Positions 15,686-23,709 of a stretch of DNA of 40,728 nt are shown piece by piece (positions within the stretch are counted from its first letter, which is position 1; each line of letters opens with the position of its first letter). The DNA lies in NCBI GenBank assembly GCA_042091275.1, contig JBELHR010000018.1, forward strand, positions 1 to 40,728, in the 5' to 3' direction. The notes under the pieces are model-generated. The model saw only the letters and a program-made list of their open reading frames with translations, searched no databases and had not been told where the DNA came from. The position numbers and the translations under genes were made by a program. The DNA comes from JBELHR01 sp042091275 (GTDB lineage: Bacteria > Bacteroidota > Bacteroidia > Flavobacteriales > Flavobacteriaceae).

Positions 15686-15712
15686 AAAAAAGGCCATCTT
15701 TTAGGATGGCCT
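15686..15712 (-). terminator. Rho-independent terminator after the small membrane protein
   Basis: A perfect 8-bp stem (15691-15698 with 15705-15712, six-base loop) is followed on the minus strand by five T. It starts 22 bases after the stop of the 119-residue membrane protein. The loop has the same sequence as that of the mscS terminator. Confidence 0.88.
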
Positions 15713-15734
15713 CAATGTAAAGCGTTAAAATCAA

Positions 15735-16094
15735 CTATTCGTTGAGTTTTCTGTTTTTGCGAACTTCAATAAAGCTTCTGATGAAAGTTACAAGAGCAAA
15801 TGCAGTAGTAGCTATCATCAAAGAGACTCTAACAATACCCATAGTACTCGATCGTTCTATTGCTCCTGTCAATGGCTTGATCAAGCCAATTAGAATAACA
15901 AGGGTTAACAATACAGCAATATGTGCTACAACTTTATTTTCTGCTTTTACACCTTTGTTTAGGCCCAGAAGAATAACTCCAACTATAACTGGTATAAGGG
16001 CGGTTACTGGTCTGGCATCTGAACTAAAATAGCTCCAAGATCCAAGTCCAATAAGAAATAAGGCATTAATTAAACTAGATTTATATGGTTTCAT
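15735..16094 (-). CDS. Small four-helix membrane protein
   Basis: A 119-residue integral membrane protein with four hydrophobic helices (about 8-25, 31-46, 56-73 and 85-105) and a basic tail (RKNRKLNE). Gly-rich helix 1 (NALFLIGLGSWSYF) and helix 2 (PVIVGVILLGLNKGVK) recall the TMEM14-like small membrane proteins, but I do not claim the family. It has its own -7 box 16 bases upstream and its own terminator, so it appears to be a single-gene unit. Confidence 0.8.
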   Translation of the reverse strand: MKPYKSSLINALFLIGLGSWSYFSSDARPVTALIPVIVGVILLGLNKGVKAENKVVAHIAVLLTLVILIGLIKPLTGAIERSSTMGIVRVSLMIATTAFALVTFIRSFIEVRKNRKLNE

Positions 16095-16109
16095 GATTTA
16101 TATTTTTCT

Positions 16110-16117
16110 CAAAAATA
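16110..16117 (-). promoter_or_regulatory. -7 box (TATTTTTG) of the small membrane protein gene
   Basis: TATTTTTG on the minus strand fits TAnnTTTG and lies 15 bases before the ATG at 16094, between that gene and the end of the DEAD-box helicase. A very short leader would result. Confidence 0.5.
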
Positions 16118-16135
16118 CATTTTTTATTGAAGACT

Positions 16136-17389
16136 TTACTTTTTTCTTCGATTCTGAGATCGAGAGTTTTTTCGATTGGCAAAAAACTCTTGTTTTCGTC
16201 TTTGTTTTTCTTTTTCAAACTCCTTTTTTTCACTAGCGGTCATCGGTTTGTCTGTTTGAGGAAAAGGATTGTTGTCCACCACCGGAATGGCCTGTTTGGT
16301 TAACTTTTCGATATCTTTTACATAAACGTTTTCCTCTGGCTCACAGATGGATATGGCAATCCCGTTCTCACCAGCTCTTCCGCATCGGCCAATTCTGTGC
16401 ACATAGGTCTCAGATTCGTTGGGGATATCAAAGTTTACTACATATTCTAGTTTGTCAATGTCAATACCTCTTGCAGCTATATCTGTTGCAACTAAAACTC
16501 GAACAGTACCAGATTTGAACGAATTCAGAGCCTTTTGCCTTTGGTTTTGAGATTTGTTTCCGTGAATCGCAGCACTTGAAATATTCTTCTTTAGAAGATT
16601 TTTCACAATTCGATCTGCACCGTGTTTTGTTCTTGAAAACAATAGTACTTGCTGCATATCTGGATTGTCAAGAATATGCAAAAGCAAGGCATTTTTATCT
16701 GTCCGATTCGTATAATAGAGATACTGCTGAATGGTCTCTGCAGTTGAGGATACTGGATTTACCGCAATTTTTTCTGGCTTGTGTAAAATTTGTTCACTAA
16801 GCGTTTTAATGTTATTAGGCATAGTAGCGGAGAAAAACAGGGACTGTCTTTTGCTAGGAAGTAATGCTAATAATTTCTTTATATCGTGAATAAATCCCAT
16901 ATCTAGCATACGATCTGCTTCGTCTAGGACAAAATATTCAATATGATTTAAGCTAATGAATCCCTGATTTATAAGGTCTAAAAGCCTTCCAGGTGTTGCT
17001 ATTAAAATATCTATTCCACGTTGAACAGCCTTTACCTGAGAACCCTGAGGAACTCCACCAAAAATAACCGTGTTCTTTAAGTGTGTATATTTTGAATAAG
17101 AGGTTAGATTTTCTCCGATTTGAATTGCTAATTCACGAGTTGGGGTTACAATAAGTGTCGATATTTTACGTTGACCAGATTTTTTGTGCTGAGAATTCAA
17201 AAGGTTTTGAATTATTGGAATTCCAAAAGCTCCTGTTTTACCTGTTCCTGTCTGTGCGCTTCCCAAAACATCTTTTCCTTCTAAAATCAAAGGAATTGCT
17301 TTTTCTTGAATAGATGTCGGGTTTGTATATTGTTCATCTCTTAAAGCCTTGAGTAGCTCTTCACCGAGATTTAAGTTTGAAAATTTCAT
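16136..17389 (-). CDS. rhlE: DEAD-box ATP-dependent RNA helicase, RhlE-like
   Basis: A 417-residue DEAD-box helicase with all motifs: Q motif near residue 28, AQTGTGKT (45-52), PTRELA, TPGRL, DEAD, SAT, the arginine-finger region VATDIAARGID and HRIGRCGRAG. The C-terminus is a short Lys/Arg tail (KNSRSQNRRKK) as in RhlE-type helicases that act in ribosome assembly and RNA turnover. A longer frame begins with TTG at 17410, but ATG 17389 gives MKFSNLNLGEE, the normal start of this group, and is preferred. The gene has a -7 box at 17461-17468. Confidence 0.95.
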   Translation of the reverse strand: MKFSNLNLGEELLKALRDEQYTNPTSIQEKAIPLILEGKDVLGSAQTGTGKTGAFGIPIIQNLLNSQHKKSGQRKISTLIVTPTRELAIQIGENLTSYSKYTHLKNTVIFGGVPQGSQVKAVQRGIDILIATPGRLLDLINQGFISLNHIEYFVLDEADRMLDMGFIHDIKKLLALLPSKRQSLFFSATMPNNIKTLSEQILHKPEKIAVNPVSSTAETIQQYLYYTNRTDKNALLLHILDNPDMQQVLLFSRTKHGADRIVKNLLKKNISSAAIHGNKSQNQRQKALNSFKSGTVRVLVATDIAARGIDIDKLEYVVNFDIPNESETYVHRIGRCGRAGENGIAISICEPEENVYVKDIEKLTKQAIPVVDNNPFPQTDKPMTASEKKEFEKEKQRRKQEFFANRKNSRSQNRRKK

Positions 17390-17460
17390 AAGGTTCTTTA
17401 GATTGCTCAAGCGATGAAATGAAGTAGGCCTCTTATGGGCAGATTCGCTCGAATTTGGAA

Positions 17461-17468
17461 CAAAAGTA
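17461..17468 (-). promoter_or_regulatory. -7 box (TACTTTTG) of the DEAD-box helicase
   Basis: TACTTTTG on the minus strand fits TAnnTTTG and lies 71 bases before the chosen ATG, leaving a leader of about 65 bases. Long leaders are common for RNA helicase genes controlled by cold, but no structured element was recognised here. Confidence 0.45.
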
Positions 17469-17520
17469 AGCTAAAGACTGCAATTACACTAATAATTGGC
17501 TAAAGCTTTGAAATTCTCAA

Positions 17521-17565
17521 AAAAGAAAAGACCTCAGTTAGCTCCCAATAGAGTGCGCTGAGGTC
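17521..17565 (-). terminator. Rho-independent terminator after the amidohydrolase operon
   Basis: An 8-bp perfect stem (17530-17537 with 17558-17565) encloses a 20-base loop with an inner GCTC/GAGT pairing. A T-rich run follows on the minus strand. It lies 19 bases after the amidohydrolase stop. Confidence 0.75.
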
Positions 17566-17584
17566 CTTTAGAATAAAAGATTAA

Positions 17585-19207
17585 TTACTCTTTCTCGTAG
17601 ATGACTTCACCTTGTTTAATGGTGGACATAACTTGAAGGTTTGCTAGCTCCATTGGATCTATTTTCAAAGGATTTTTATCCAAAACTACAAAATCTGCTT
17701 TTTTGCCTTTTTCTAAAGTTCCCTTAGAGGATTCTTCAAAGTGTTGATAAGCTGCCCACTGCGTTAAGGCTTTTAAAGCAATATAAGGACTTACTCTCTC
17801 GTCAGGACCTATAATAGCTCCTGATCTCGAGGCTCTCGTAACTGTAGCAGAAAGCACGCGGATGGCATTTGGATAGGCTACAGGAGCATCGTGATGAGAG
17901 GTAAATTTCAAACCTTTCTTTAAAGCCGTAGCGGTTGGTGATATAAAAAAAGCTCGTTCTTCTCCAAGTACAGAAGAAACGTGATAGTCTCCCCAATAGT
18001 ATGTGTGCATTGGGAAGAAAGAAGGCCATATTTTTTCTTCTACAAACTCATCCAATTGATCCATTCTAACCGTCTGAGCATGAATTGCAACATTGCGCCT
18101 GTCTTCATTACCATAGGCGTTGTTCGCTTTTTTGATAGCGTTTATATATTGTTGGACTGCCGCGTCACCATTTACATGTGCAAGTATTTGCCAGTTGTTT
18201 ACATAAGCGGTATCCACTAAAGCTTGAAGTTCGTCATCTGTAAAGGTAGGGTAGCCCAAATATCCTTCTTTTTGTCCAGGAGGCGGAACTAAATAAGGCT
18301 GAGACAACCACGCTGTCTTACCTTGAGGTGAACCGTCAATACTCAATTTTACTCCAGCAACTCGGTATTTGTTTTTATAGTTTTTACCATAAAAATCAGA
18401 GCGTAATGCCGCCTTGTTCAATTCGAGATCTGGATAAGATACAATATCAATAAGTAATTCATCTTCTCCCGATGCTACTTCCAGAGAATGCGTGTCTCCG
18501 GGAGCAGTTCTACCATCTTGTCCTGTGGTATAACCGAAAGATGCGTAGAGTTTTTGTCCTTCTAAAAGCATCATTTGGCTAGTTTCTGGATCAAAAGCAG
18601 ACATGAGTTTTAAGAAAGCTGGAAAGTGAGCAGTTTCTTCCAAAACACCATTTGGCTCGTTGCTTCCTTCCATTCTTCGGATAACACCTCCTGCAGGATC
18701 TTTAGAGTTTTCATCATAACCCATCAGTTCCAAAGCTTTTGTGTTTAAAACAGAAAGGTGGGCAGACTGGTGTATAATCATAACAGGATATTCCGTAGAA
18801 ACCTTGTCTAAATCCTCTTTTGTAGGATAATAGTCCAATAGGGCATCGTCATATCCAAAACCGTGTATCCATCCAGACTTTTCTATTAATTCTTGATTTT
18901 CGTCTTTCCAAGTATTTAANNNNNNNNNNNNNNNNNNNNNNNNNNNNNNNNNNNNNNNNNNNNNNNNNNNNNNNNNNNNNNNNNNNNNNNNNNNNNNNNN
19001 NNNNNNNNNNNNNNNNNNNGCTTCTACATATTCAGGTTCATCACCGACCATGGTTATGATGTCCCCACCAAAATAGATGGTCTGGTTCAGTTCGTAAGGC
19101 ACTGCCTTTGCAGCAGGTTTTTGATCACAAGAAATTAAGAAAACACCAAGACATAAAGTCAAGATTAAGTTCCAAATTAAATTATTTGTTGGTTTTTGAT
19201 GGGTCAT
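17585..19207 (-). CDS. YtcJ-like amidohydrolase, lipoprotein (interrupted by an assembly gap)
   Basis: A secreted metal-dependent hydrolase of the amidohydrolase-3 (YtcJ) group. It carries a lipoprotein signal (lipobox LISC). After the first strands (TIYFGGDIITMV) a 100-N gap removes the part that should hold the first metal motif HxH. After it come GWIHGFGYDD, SIDGSPQGKTAW, HVNGDAA, IHAQTV and SHHDAPV, which supply later metal-binding His and Asp. By comparison with relatives about 65-70 residues are missing, so the true gap is probably nearer 200 bases. It follows the thioredoxin-like lipoprotein by 3 bases. Substrate unknown. Confidence 0.87.
   Translation of the reverse strand: MTHQKPTNNLIWNLILTLCLGVFLISCDQKPAAKAVPYELNQTIYFGGDIITMVGDEPEYVEXXXXXXXXXXXXXXXXXXXXXXXXXXXXXXXXXXLNTWKDENQELIEKSGWIHGFGYDDALLDYYPTKEDLDKVSTEYPVMIIHQSAHLSVLNTKALELMGYDENSKDPAGGVIRRMEGSNEPNGVLEETAHFPAFLKLMSAFDPETSQMMLLEGQKLYASFGYTTGQDGRTAPGDTHSLEVASGEDELLIDIVSYPDLELNKAALRSDFYGKNYKNKYRVAGVKLSIDGSPQGKTAWLSQPYLVPPPGQKEGYLGYPTFTDDELQALVDTAYVNNWQILAHVNGDAAVQQYINAIKKANNAYGNEDRRNVAIHAQTVRMDQLDEFVEEKIWPSFFPMHTYYWGDYHVSSVLGEERAFFISPTATALKKGLKFTSHHDAPVAYPNAIRVLSATVTRASRSGAIIGPDERVSPYIALKALTQWAAYQHFEESSKGTLEKGKKADFVVLDKNPLKIDPMELANLQVMSTIKQGEVIYEKE
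18920..19019. other. Assembly gap, 100 N, inside the amidohydrolase gene
   Basis: Exactly 100 N with no shared flanking sequence. The reading frame is consistent on both sides with the expected family order, so the gene is probably intact in the genome. Confidence 0.95.
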
Positions 19208-19210
19208 TGT

Positions 19211-20248
19211 TTAAGATTTGGATTGTAAAATAAGTTGGTTCAAATAGGATTCTAGATTTGAGTCAGAAGGTCTTATTTCATCTGAATTTATAACTTGACC
19301 AAGTGGGTCTAAAAGAATAAATCTCGGAATTGCACCAATATCATAAAAAGTGACAAAATCGCTTACATTTCCTGTATACAAATGTATTCCAGACATTTTG
19401 TTTTCTTCGAGATATTTTTCCCATTTTGCTTTGTCACTGTCAATACTCAGCGAAATTATCGCTAGATTTTTTTCGTCGTGAAAAGTCTCTTCTAGTTCTT
19501 TGAGAAATGGATATTCCTTTTTGCAAGGAACGCACCAAGTCGCCCAAACATCGATATAAACATATTTACCTAAGAATTGATTTAGAGAAAAGTCTTGATT
19601 TTCGGGGTTGAGAAAAGTGAAATTAATCCCGTCTTTACCAATCAGGGCAAGCTTATATTGATATTTCGCGTGTTTTTTTCGAAGTATATCTGAAAAGGAA
19701 TCAAAATTCGTATTGACATAGGAATAAATGCTATCCGGAATCTCCTCGGAGTTAAGGCTGTAGTCTAATGATTCTTTCGCAGAACTAATCGCTTTGTTTA
19801 GTTGGGATGTGTCTCCCCCTTGTTTGGCGAGTTCAGACAGTATGAATTCCGATTTTGCTCTAGCCGCGAGATAATTATTTGTCTCAGAGAAGTCTCCAGT
19901 AAAACGCAAGGACTCTATTGGGTTTTTCGGATTGAAACTCAAATTAATAGTAGAGTTCGAAGCTAAATACAACTCTCCAATCGGTTGTTGCCCATCCTCT
20001 GTAAACAAGTATAGCTGGCTAATTAGTGGGTTTTCTAGGCTAAGTGTTGCTTCAGAATCCTCTTGGGAGGTCAATCTAAAACTGTGTAAAATTTCCCAGG
20101 AGTTATATTTATTATAAACGACCAAACTGTCGACTTTTCCGAGTTGATCGACTGGTATATTTACCGTCAACGCAGTTTCCTTGCTTTCTGAGGAACAGGA
20201 ACACAAAATAAAAAAGGAGAGTAATATGGGATAGATTCTTTGTATCAT
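19211..20248 (-). CDS. TlpA/ResA-like thioredoxin-fold lipoprotein
   Basis: A 345-residue envelope thiol-disulfide protein. The ATG at 20248 overlaps the upstream stop (ATGA) and begins a tidy lipoprotein signal (lipobox LCSC, Cys18); a longer frame from 20287 would bury this signal and is rejected. The N-terminal half (about 20-215) is a DUF4369-like beta plus helical region. The C-terminal half is a thioredoxin domain with the redox pair WCVPC (C239, C242) and the cis-proline region AIPRFILLD. It sits directly behind a DsbB-like gene, so it may draw on that oxidant. Bacteroidota encode many such proteins of unknown client. Confidence 0.9.
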   Translation of the reverse strand: MIQRIYPILLSFFILCSCSSESKETALTVNIPVDQLGKVDSLVVYNKYNSWEILHSFRLTSQEDSEATLSLENPLISQLYLFTEDGQQPIGELYLASNSTINLSFNPKNPIESLRFTGDFSETNNYLAARAKSEFILSELAKQGGDTSQLNKAISSAKESLDYSLNSEEIPDSIYSYVNTNFDSFSDILRKKHAKYQYKLALIGKDGINFTFLNPENQDFSLNQFLGKYVYIDVWATWCVPCKKEYPFLKELEETFHDEKNLAIISLSIDSDKAKWEKYLEENKMSGIHLYTGNVSDFVTFYDIGAIPRFILLDPLGQVINSDEIRPSDSNLESYLNQLILQSKS

Positions 20249-20772
20249 AGACAAGGTCCGTTTTCGCAACATGGTCCAAATTGACACTCGAAGAATGTGG
20301 CTATTACATTAACAAAAATAATTAAGGTAGCGAGATAAACAAAGTATTTCTCCAAATTTGAGGGCTTGTGTTGTTCTCGGGATTTGAATTTATTGCTAAA
20401 GATCAAGAAAAAAGCGGAGCCCAGGATACTAGCGAGAAAAATCAAAACCCCCCAAGTATACAAGTGAAGACCAAAAGCTGGTGTACCGTATCCATAATCT
20501 CCTTCGACCGGACAAATATGCAAGAGAACCTGTCTCACTGAAAACAGACCTCCAATTAAGGACGCTATAATCACGACCGCAAAATGTTTTGCATCCAAGC
20601 CAAAATAGCTGTTCAAGGATAGGCCAAAAATTACTCCCATCATTCCCATGCGCTGCAATAAACAAAGTGGACAGGGGTCTTCACCTAGGCCAAACTGGAA
20701 ATATAGAGCACCTAACAAAACACCGCAAACGATCAAAATACATAAGCTGTTGATATATCTCAGTATATTCAT
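20245..20772 (-). CDS. DsbB-like disulfide bond formation protein
   Basis: A 175-residue membrane protein of the DsbB family, which passes electrons from thiol oxidases to quinone and so powers disulfide formation. Helix 1 is followed by EDPCPLCLLQR (C34, C37), the quinone-linked pair. The second exported loop has a single cysteine (C87, in HICPVEGDYGYG), while an additional C-terminal helix ends in a cysteine-rich tail (C163, C168, C169, C174). E. coli DsbB has its second pair in the loop instead. It lies 4 bases after a DUF5993-like gene and overlaps the TlpA-like gene. Confidence 0.9.
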   Translation of the reverse strand: MNILRYINSLCILIVCGVLLGALYFQFGLGEDPCPLCLLQRMGMMGVIFGLSLNSYFGLDAKHFAVVIIASLIGGLFSVRQVLLHICPVEGDYGYGTPAFGLHLYTWGVLIFLASILGSAFFLIFSNKFKSREQHKPSNLEKYFVYLATLIIFVNVIATFFECQFGPCCENGPCL

Positions 20773-20776
20773 CGGG

Positions 20777-20929
20777 TCAAAAGTTTAGATTTAAGGAAGA
20801 AGTGGTATGGTAAGAAAACATAATAAGACTGGCGATACTCGCTGCAATAAAAAAGAAGTATGCTAGTTTTTTGTGCTTCCTCAGAATCATCAAAAAGGCC
20901 ACTAAATAAATTAAAAAGATAATACTCAT
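20777..20929 (-). CDS. DUF5993-like small membrane protein
   Basis: A 50-residue protein, missed by callers with a length cut-off. It has two hydrophobic helices (about 2-16 and 23-39) joined by the basic turn RKHKKLA, and ends SYHTTSSLNLNF. This matches what I remember of DUF5993, including the H-T/A-T-x-x-LN(L) ending and its habit of preceding dsbB. The ATG at 20929 and TGA at 20777 leave 4 bases before the DsbB-like start. It may help or stabilise the DsbB-like protein, which is inference from position alone. Confidence 0.8.
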   Translation of the reverse strand: MSIIFLIYLVAFLMILRKHKKLAYFFFIAASIASLIMFSYHTTSSLNLNF

Positions 20930-20976
20930 CAGGTAAAATTTTTAATCCTAAGGTAGTGAAAAAAAGCCTTTTAGAT

Positions 20977-22491
20977 TTATTCTAGCTGCCTTTTAACAAT
21001 CTCCTCACCCAGCTCGCCAAAATAGGCCTCGACTAATTTTTTCCATGTTCGCATCCCATTTTCTGAATTAGAAAAGATTACAATTCCTTTTTTTTGAGTT
21101 GGAATCAGAATCATCAATGTCTTTAAACCATAATCTCCTCCTCCGTGCATTACAGCAAAATCCTCTTTGAGAGTTAGGTCTGGAAGAATCTCGCAGCCTA
21201 AGCCCCAATAAACCCCTTGTTTTTTATAGGAGTGAGGATAAATAAAGTCCTGAAAGAGATTTTCCGAAAGCCCGGCACCTTTCATTAGGTAAACCATAAA
21301 TTTTGAATAATCCCCAATTGTTGTTAATAGGTTTGCGGCGGCATTGGCCTTGTAATATTTTATCGTCTGAAGCTCTTTACCGTTTTCGTCATGCGAAGGA
21401 GCATAGCGTTTCTCTTCTGTTTTTTCATTCCAGTAAAATGAGCTGTCCGTCATATTTAATGGTTTAAAAATAAGATCTTCGGCAAGCTTTTCTAGAGTAG
21501 TATTAAATTTGATTTCAAGGGCTTTTCTCAAACATTCATAGCCCTCTCCTGAATATTGAAAATCAGTACCGGGCTCAAAATTAAACTTCAATTTAGAACC
21601 TCCTTGTAGATATGCCCAATTCGGCAAACCAGATTGATGAGTTAATATATTTCGACTGTTAAGTTTATTTAGGTAGGGATTATCTTTGAGGTCTGGATGA
21701 ACATAGTAGTTAGATATTGGTTCCTCGAGACTCCAAAGGTTTTGTTCTACTAATTTTAGCGTAATAAGCGCTGTGATTGGTTTGGTTAGTGATGCAACTT
21801 TGTAAATAGAATTATATCGTATGGCCTTTCCTTTTGACATTTCTCCGAAAGTTCTAATTTGTTGAATTTCTCCGTGGTTGATATACCCTAATGCAAGAGA
21901 TGTAACGTTTAAATTTTTAATTAACTCCTCGATTTTTTCATCGTCTTCAAATAGAGGTTGTAAATTATAGCTTTCAAATTTAGGGCCGTAATCTTTTTTT
22001 GGAATTTGGTGATCATAGCTCAATATGGTATTTAGTTTCCAGTTCCCTTCCTCTATCATCCATAGTTGAGTAAACCGTGCAATATTAGTTTTGAACATTT
22101 CTTTGTTTGGTTCTTTGATATAGAACTCGTGAACTCCTTTTTGAATAGCGCCATAAAGAACTCCTTCGTCATAGAGAGGGAAGACCTCTAGACTTCCTTC
22201 AACTAATTGGCGAATAGGCTTTCGTTCGGGACTCGAACAAATGCTTTCTTCAAAATTCTTTATAAAGGTTGCGTAGTCTTGAATTCCATTTTGGTCGTGA
22301 AAAAAAAGTAGATTTTCTTTTGTTAATTCTTTTACAACGCGGAGGTTGCATCGGTTAAAGCCTTGTTCAAAAAGTAGGCTGTCCACTTTTTGAATTTCCA
22401 GATAAAGTTTAGGATTTATTTCAGTTTGACTGAAAATCGGGTTAGGAGCTAATAAGACTAGGACTAATAAAACTTGCTTGAAAGAGTTCAT
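20977..22491 (-). CDS. Exported serine hydrolase (beta-lactamase fold) with N-terminal NTF2/SnoaL-like domain
   Basis: A 504-residue exported protein in two parts. After the signal peptide (to about 21), residues 30-160 look like a SnoaL/DUF4440-type domain (IQDYATFIKNFEE, then FTQLWMIEEGNWKLNTILSYDH). The C-terminal part is a class C beta-lactamase-type serine hydrolase with SLTK (234-237, nucleophile Ser234 and Lys237), YSGEGY (second motif) and HGGGDYG (third motif). Such proteins act as D-Ala peptidases or esterases more often than as beta-lactamases. A short leader separates it from the XRE regulator upstream. The substrate is not evident. Confidence 0.87.
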   Translation of the reverse strand: MNSFKQVLLVLVLLAPNPIFSQTEINPKLYLEIQKVDSLLFEQGFNRCNLRVVKELTKENLLFFHDQNGIQDYATFIKNFEESICSSPERKPIRQLVEGSLEVFPLYDEGVLYGAIQKGVHEFYIKEPNKEMFKTNIARFTQLWMIEEGNWKLNTILSYDHQIPKKDYGPKFESYNLQPLFEDDEKIEELIKNLNVTSLALGYINHGEIQQIRTFGEMSKGKAIRYNSIYKVASLTKPITALITLKLVEQNLWSLEEPISNYYVHPDLKDNPYLNKLNSRNILTHQSGLPNWAYLQGGSKLKFNFEPGTDFQYSGEGYECLRKALEIKFNTTLEKLAEDLIFKPLNMTDSSFYWNEKTEEKRYAPSHDENGKELQTIKYYKANAAANLLTTIGDYSKFMVYLMKGAGLSENLFQDFIYPHSYKKQGVYWGLGCEILPDLTLKEDFAVMHGGGDYGLKTLMILIPTQKKGIVIFSNSENGMRTWKKLVEAYFGELGEEIVKRQLE

Positions 22492-22571
22492 TTTTTATCT
22501 TCAAAGAACCGATAAATGAAGGCCTTATTTAAAAAAAAGACCCGAAAATAAAGCGACAAAAACCCGACATC

Positions 22572-23117
22572 TTAAAGTAAGCTGAATTTTAAATCGAGAA
22601 AAAGCTTTTGATTTAAATCGAGCTCTCTGGCGTTTTTTAGGATTATAAAAAGATTGATTAAAGCACAAGTCAGCATGACTATAAGTATCGTTTGACGGTT
22701 CAGGTCAAATGCTTTTTGCACGAAAGGACTCAAAATAGTTAGAAGAAACGAAAATAAGGACCAAACTATCTGAAAGGAGATAAGTTTTTTTGCGATAACA
22801 CTTTTTTCTTTGAAATAATGCATTAAAAGCAGAGGCGCCAGAACATTTGCTAATGGAATAAAAAACAGAAGAGTACTTAGATTTATTATTTTTAAATGAT
22901 TCAGGTCAAATGTTTCGACCCTCTCCACAGTATCGTTTAGGTCTTGATAATTGACCTTTAGAGCTTCTGATAAAACCTTTAGGCTGTGTCCTTTCAAGGG
23001 TGCTCCGGATTCTAGACGCTGTATTGTCCTTACCGATAAGCCAGTTTGTTCTGCCAATTCGATTTGAGTCAAATTAAGAGCAGTGCGATATTTTAAAATT
23101 TTATTTATTGAGTTCAT
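22572..23117 (-). CDS. XRE-type regulator fused to a membrane domain
   Basis: A 181-residue protein with a Cro/C1 helix-turn-helix at about residues 6-60 (LNLTQIELAEQTGLSVRTIQ). About three membrane helices follow (79-101, 110-135, 140-160), giving the appearance of a DUF4870-like module fused to DNA-binding. A tethered regulator of this kind may sense membrane state. It starts one base after the PfpI-like gene ends, so the two are almost certainly co-transcribed and perhaps coupled in translation. Confidence 0.83.
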   Translation of the reverse strand: MNSINKILKYRTALNLTQIELAEQTGLSVRTIQRLESGAPLKGHSLKVLSEALKVNYQDLNDTVERVETFDLNHLKIINLSTLLFFIPLANVLAPLLLMHYFKEKSVIAKKLISFQIVWSLFSFLLTILSPFVQKAFDLNRQTILIVMLTCALINLFIILKNARELDLNQKLFLDLKFSLL

Positions 23118-23118
23118 G

Positions 23119-23700
23119 TCAAGCTAACCTGTATTCCATATAGCCAGCAGTATTTTTAACGGTATTAGAGCCGTGAAGTAATTCCACCAAATGAAAAGAC
23201 AAATCTATTCCTGCAGAGATTCCTCCTGAGCTATAGATATTATCGTGGCTGACATATCGCAATTCCTTTTTTGGAATACCCGAAGGGACGATTGATGCCA
23301 TGTCGTCGTATACTTGATGGTGGGTACAATAAGGAGCATTATTCAATAACCCCCAGCTGCCCAAAACCATAGCTCCTGAGCAAACGCTCATTATCAAATC
23401 TGCCTTTATTGTATGACTTTTTAAGTTTTTCAGAAGAGTTCTGTTTTTTAATAGAGCTCTCACTCCAAACCCTCCGGGAATAATCAATATATCGATATCC
23501 GGCACACTCTCTAAAGTATATTTTGGGTTTACAGATAGATTGTTTACCGTGAGGATTGGATCAGAATTCTCTGCGAAAGTGAACACATTAAACAAGGAGA
23601 AATCGTTTAATTCATCCGTAACAGAAAAGACCTCAAAAGGACCTGCAAAATCTAATACTTCAACTTGATCAAAAATAAAAATACCAACATTTTTTTTCAT
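23119..23700 (-). CDS. DJ-1/PfpI family protein, isonitrile hydratase-like
   Basis: A 193-residue class I glutamine amidotransferase-like protein. The nucleophile is Cys107 in MSVCSGAMVLG; an acidic residue lies in LDFAGPFEVF (D17, E23) and CTHHQVY follows in the expected place. The layout fits the isonitrile hydratase/AraC-GATase1 branch more than PfpI protease. Unlike GlxA-type regulators, no AraC domain is attached, but an XRE-type regulator is encoded right behind. It lies 9 bases after the SPFH gene. Exact chemistry is unknown. Confidence 0.88.
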   Translation of the reverse strand: MKKNVGIFIFDQVEVLDFAGPFEVFSVTDELNDFSLFNVFTFAENSDPILTVNNLSVNPKYTLESVPDIDILIIPGGFGVRALLKNRTLLKNLKSHTIKADLIMSVCSGAMVLGSWGLLNNAPYCTHHQVYDDMASIVPSGIPKKELRYVSHDNIYSSGGISAGIDLSFHLVELLHGSNTVKNTAGYMEYRLA

Positions 23701-23709
23701 TATATAATC

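Noticed and set aside
17390..17410. Seven extra residues from TTG on the DEAD-box helicase
   Set aside because: The family normally begins at the MKFSNL position, which has an ATG.
20249..20287. Longer start of the TlpA-like lipoprotein
   Set aside because: It would place residues before the lipoprotein signal; the ATG in the ATGA overlap fits better.
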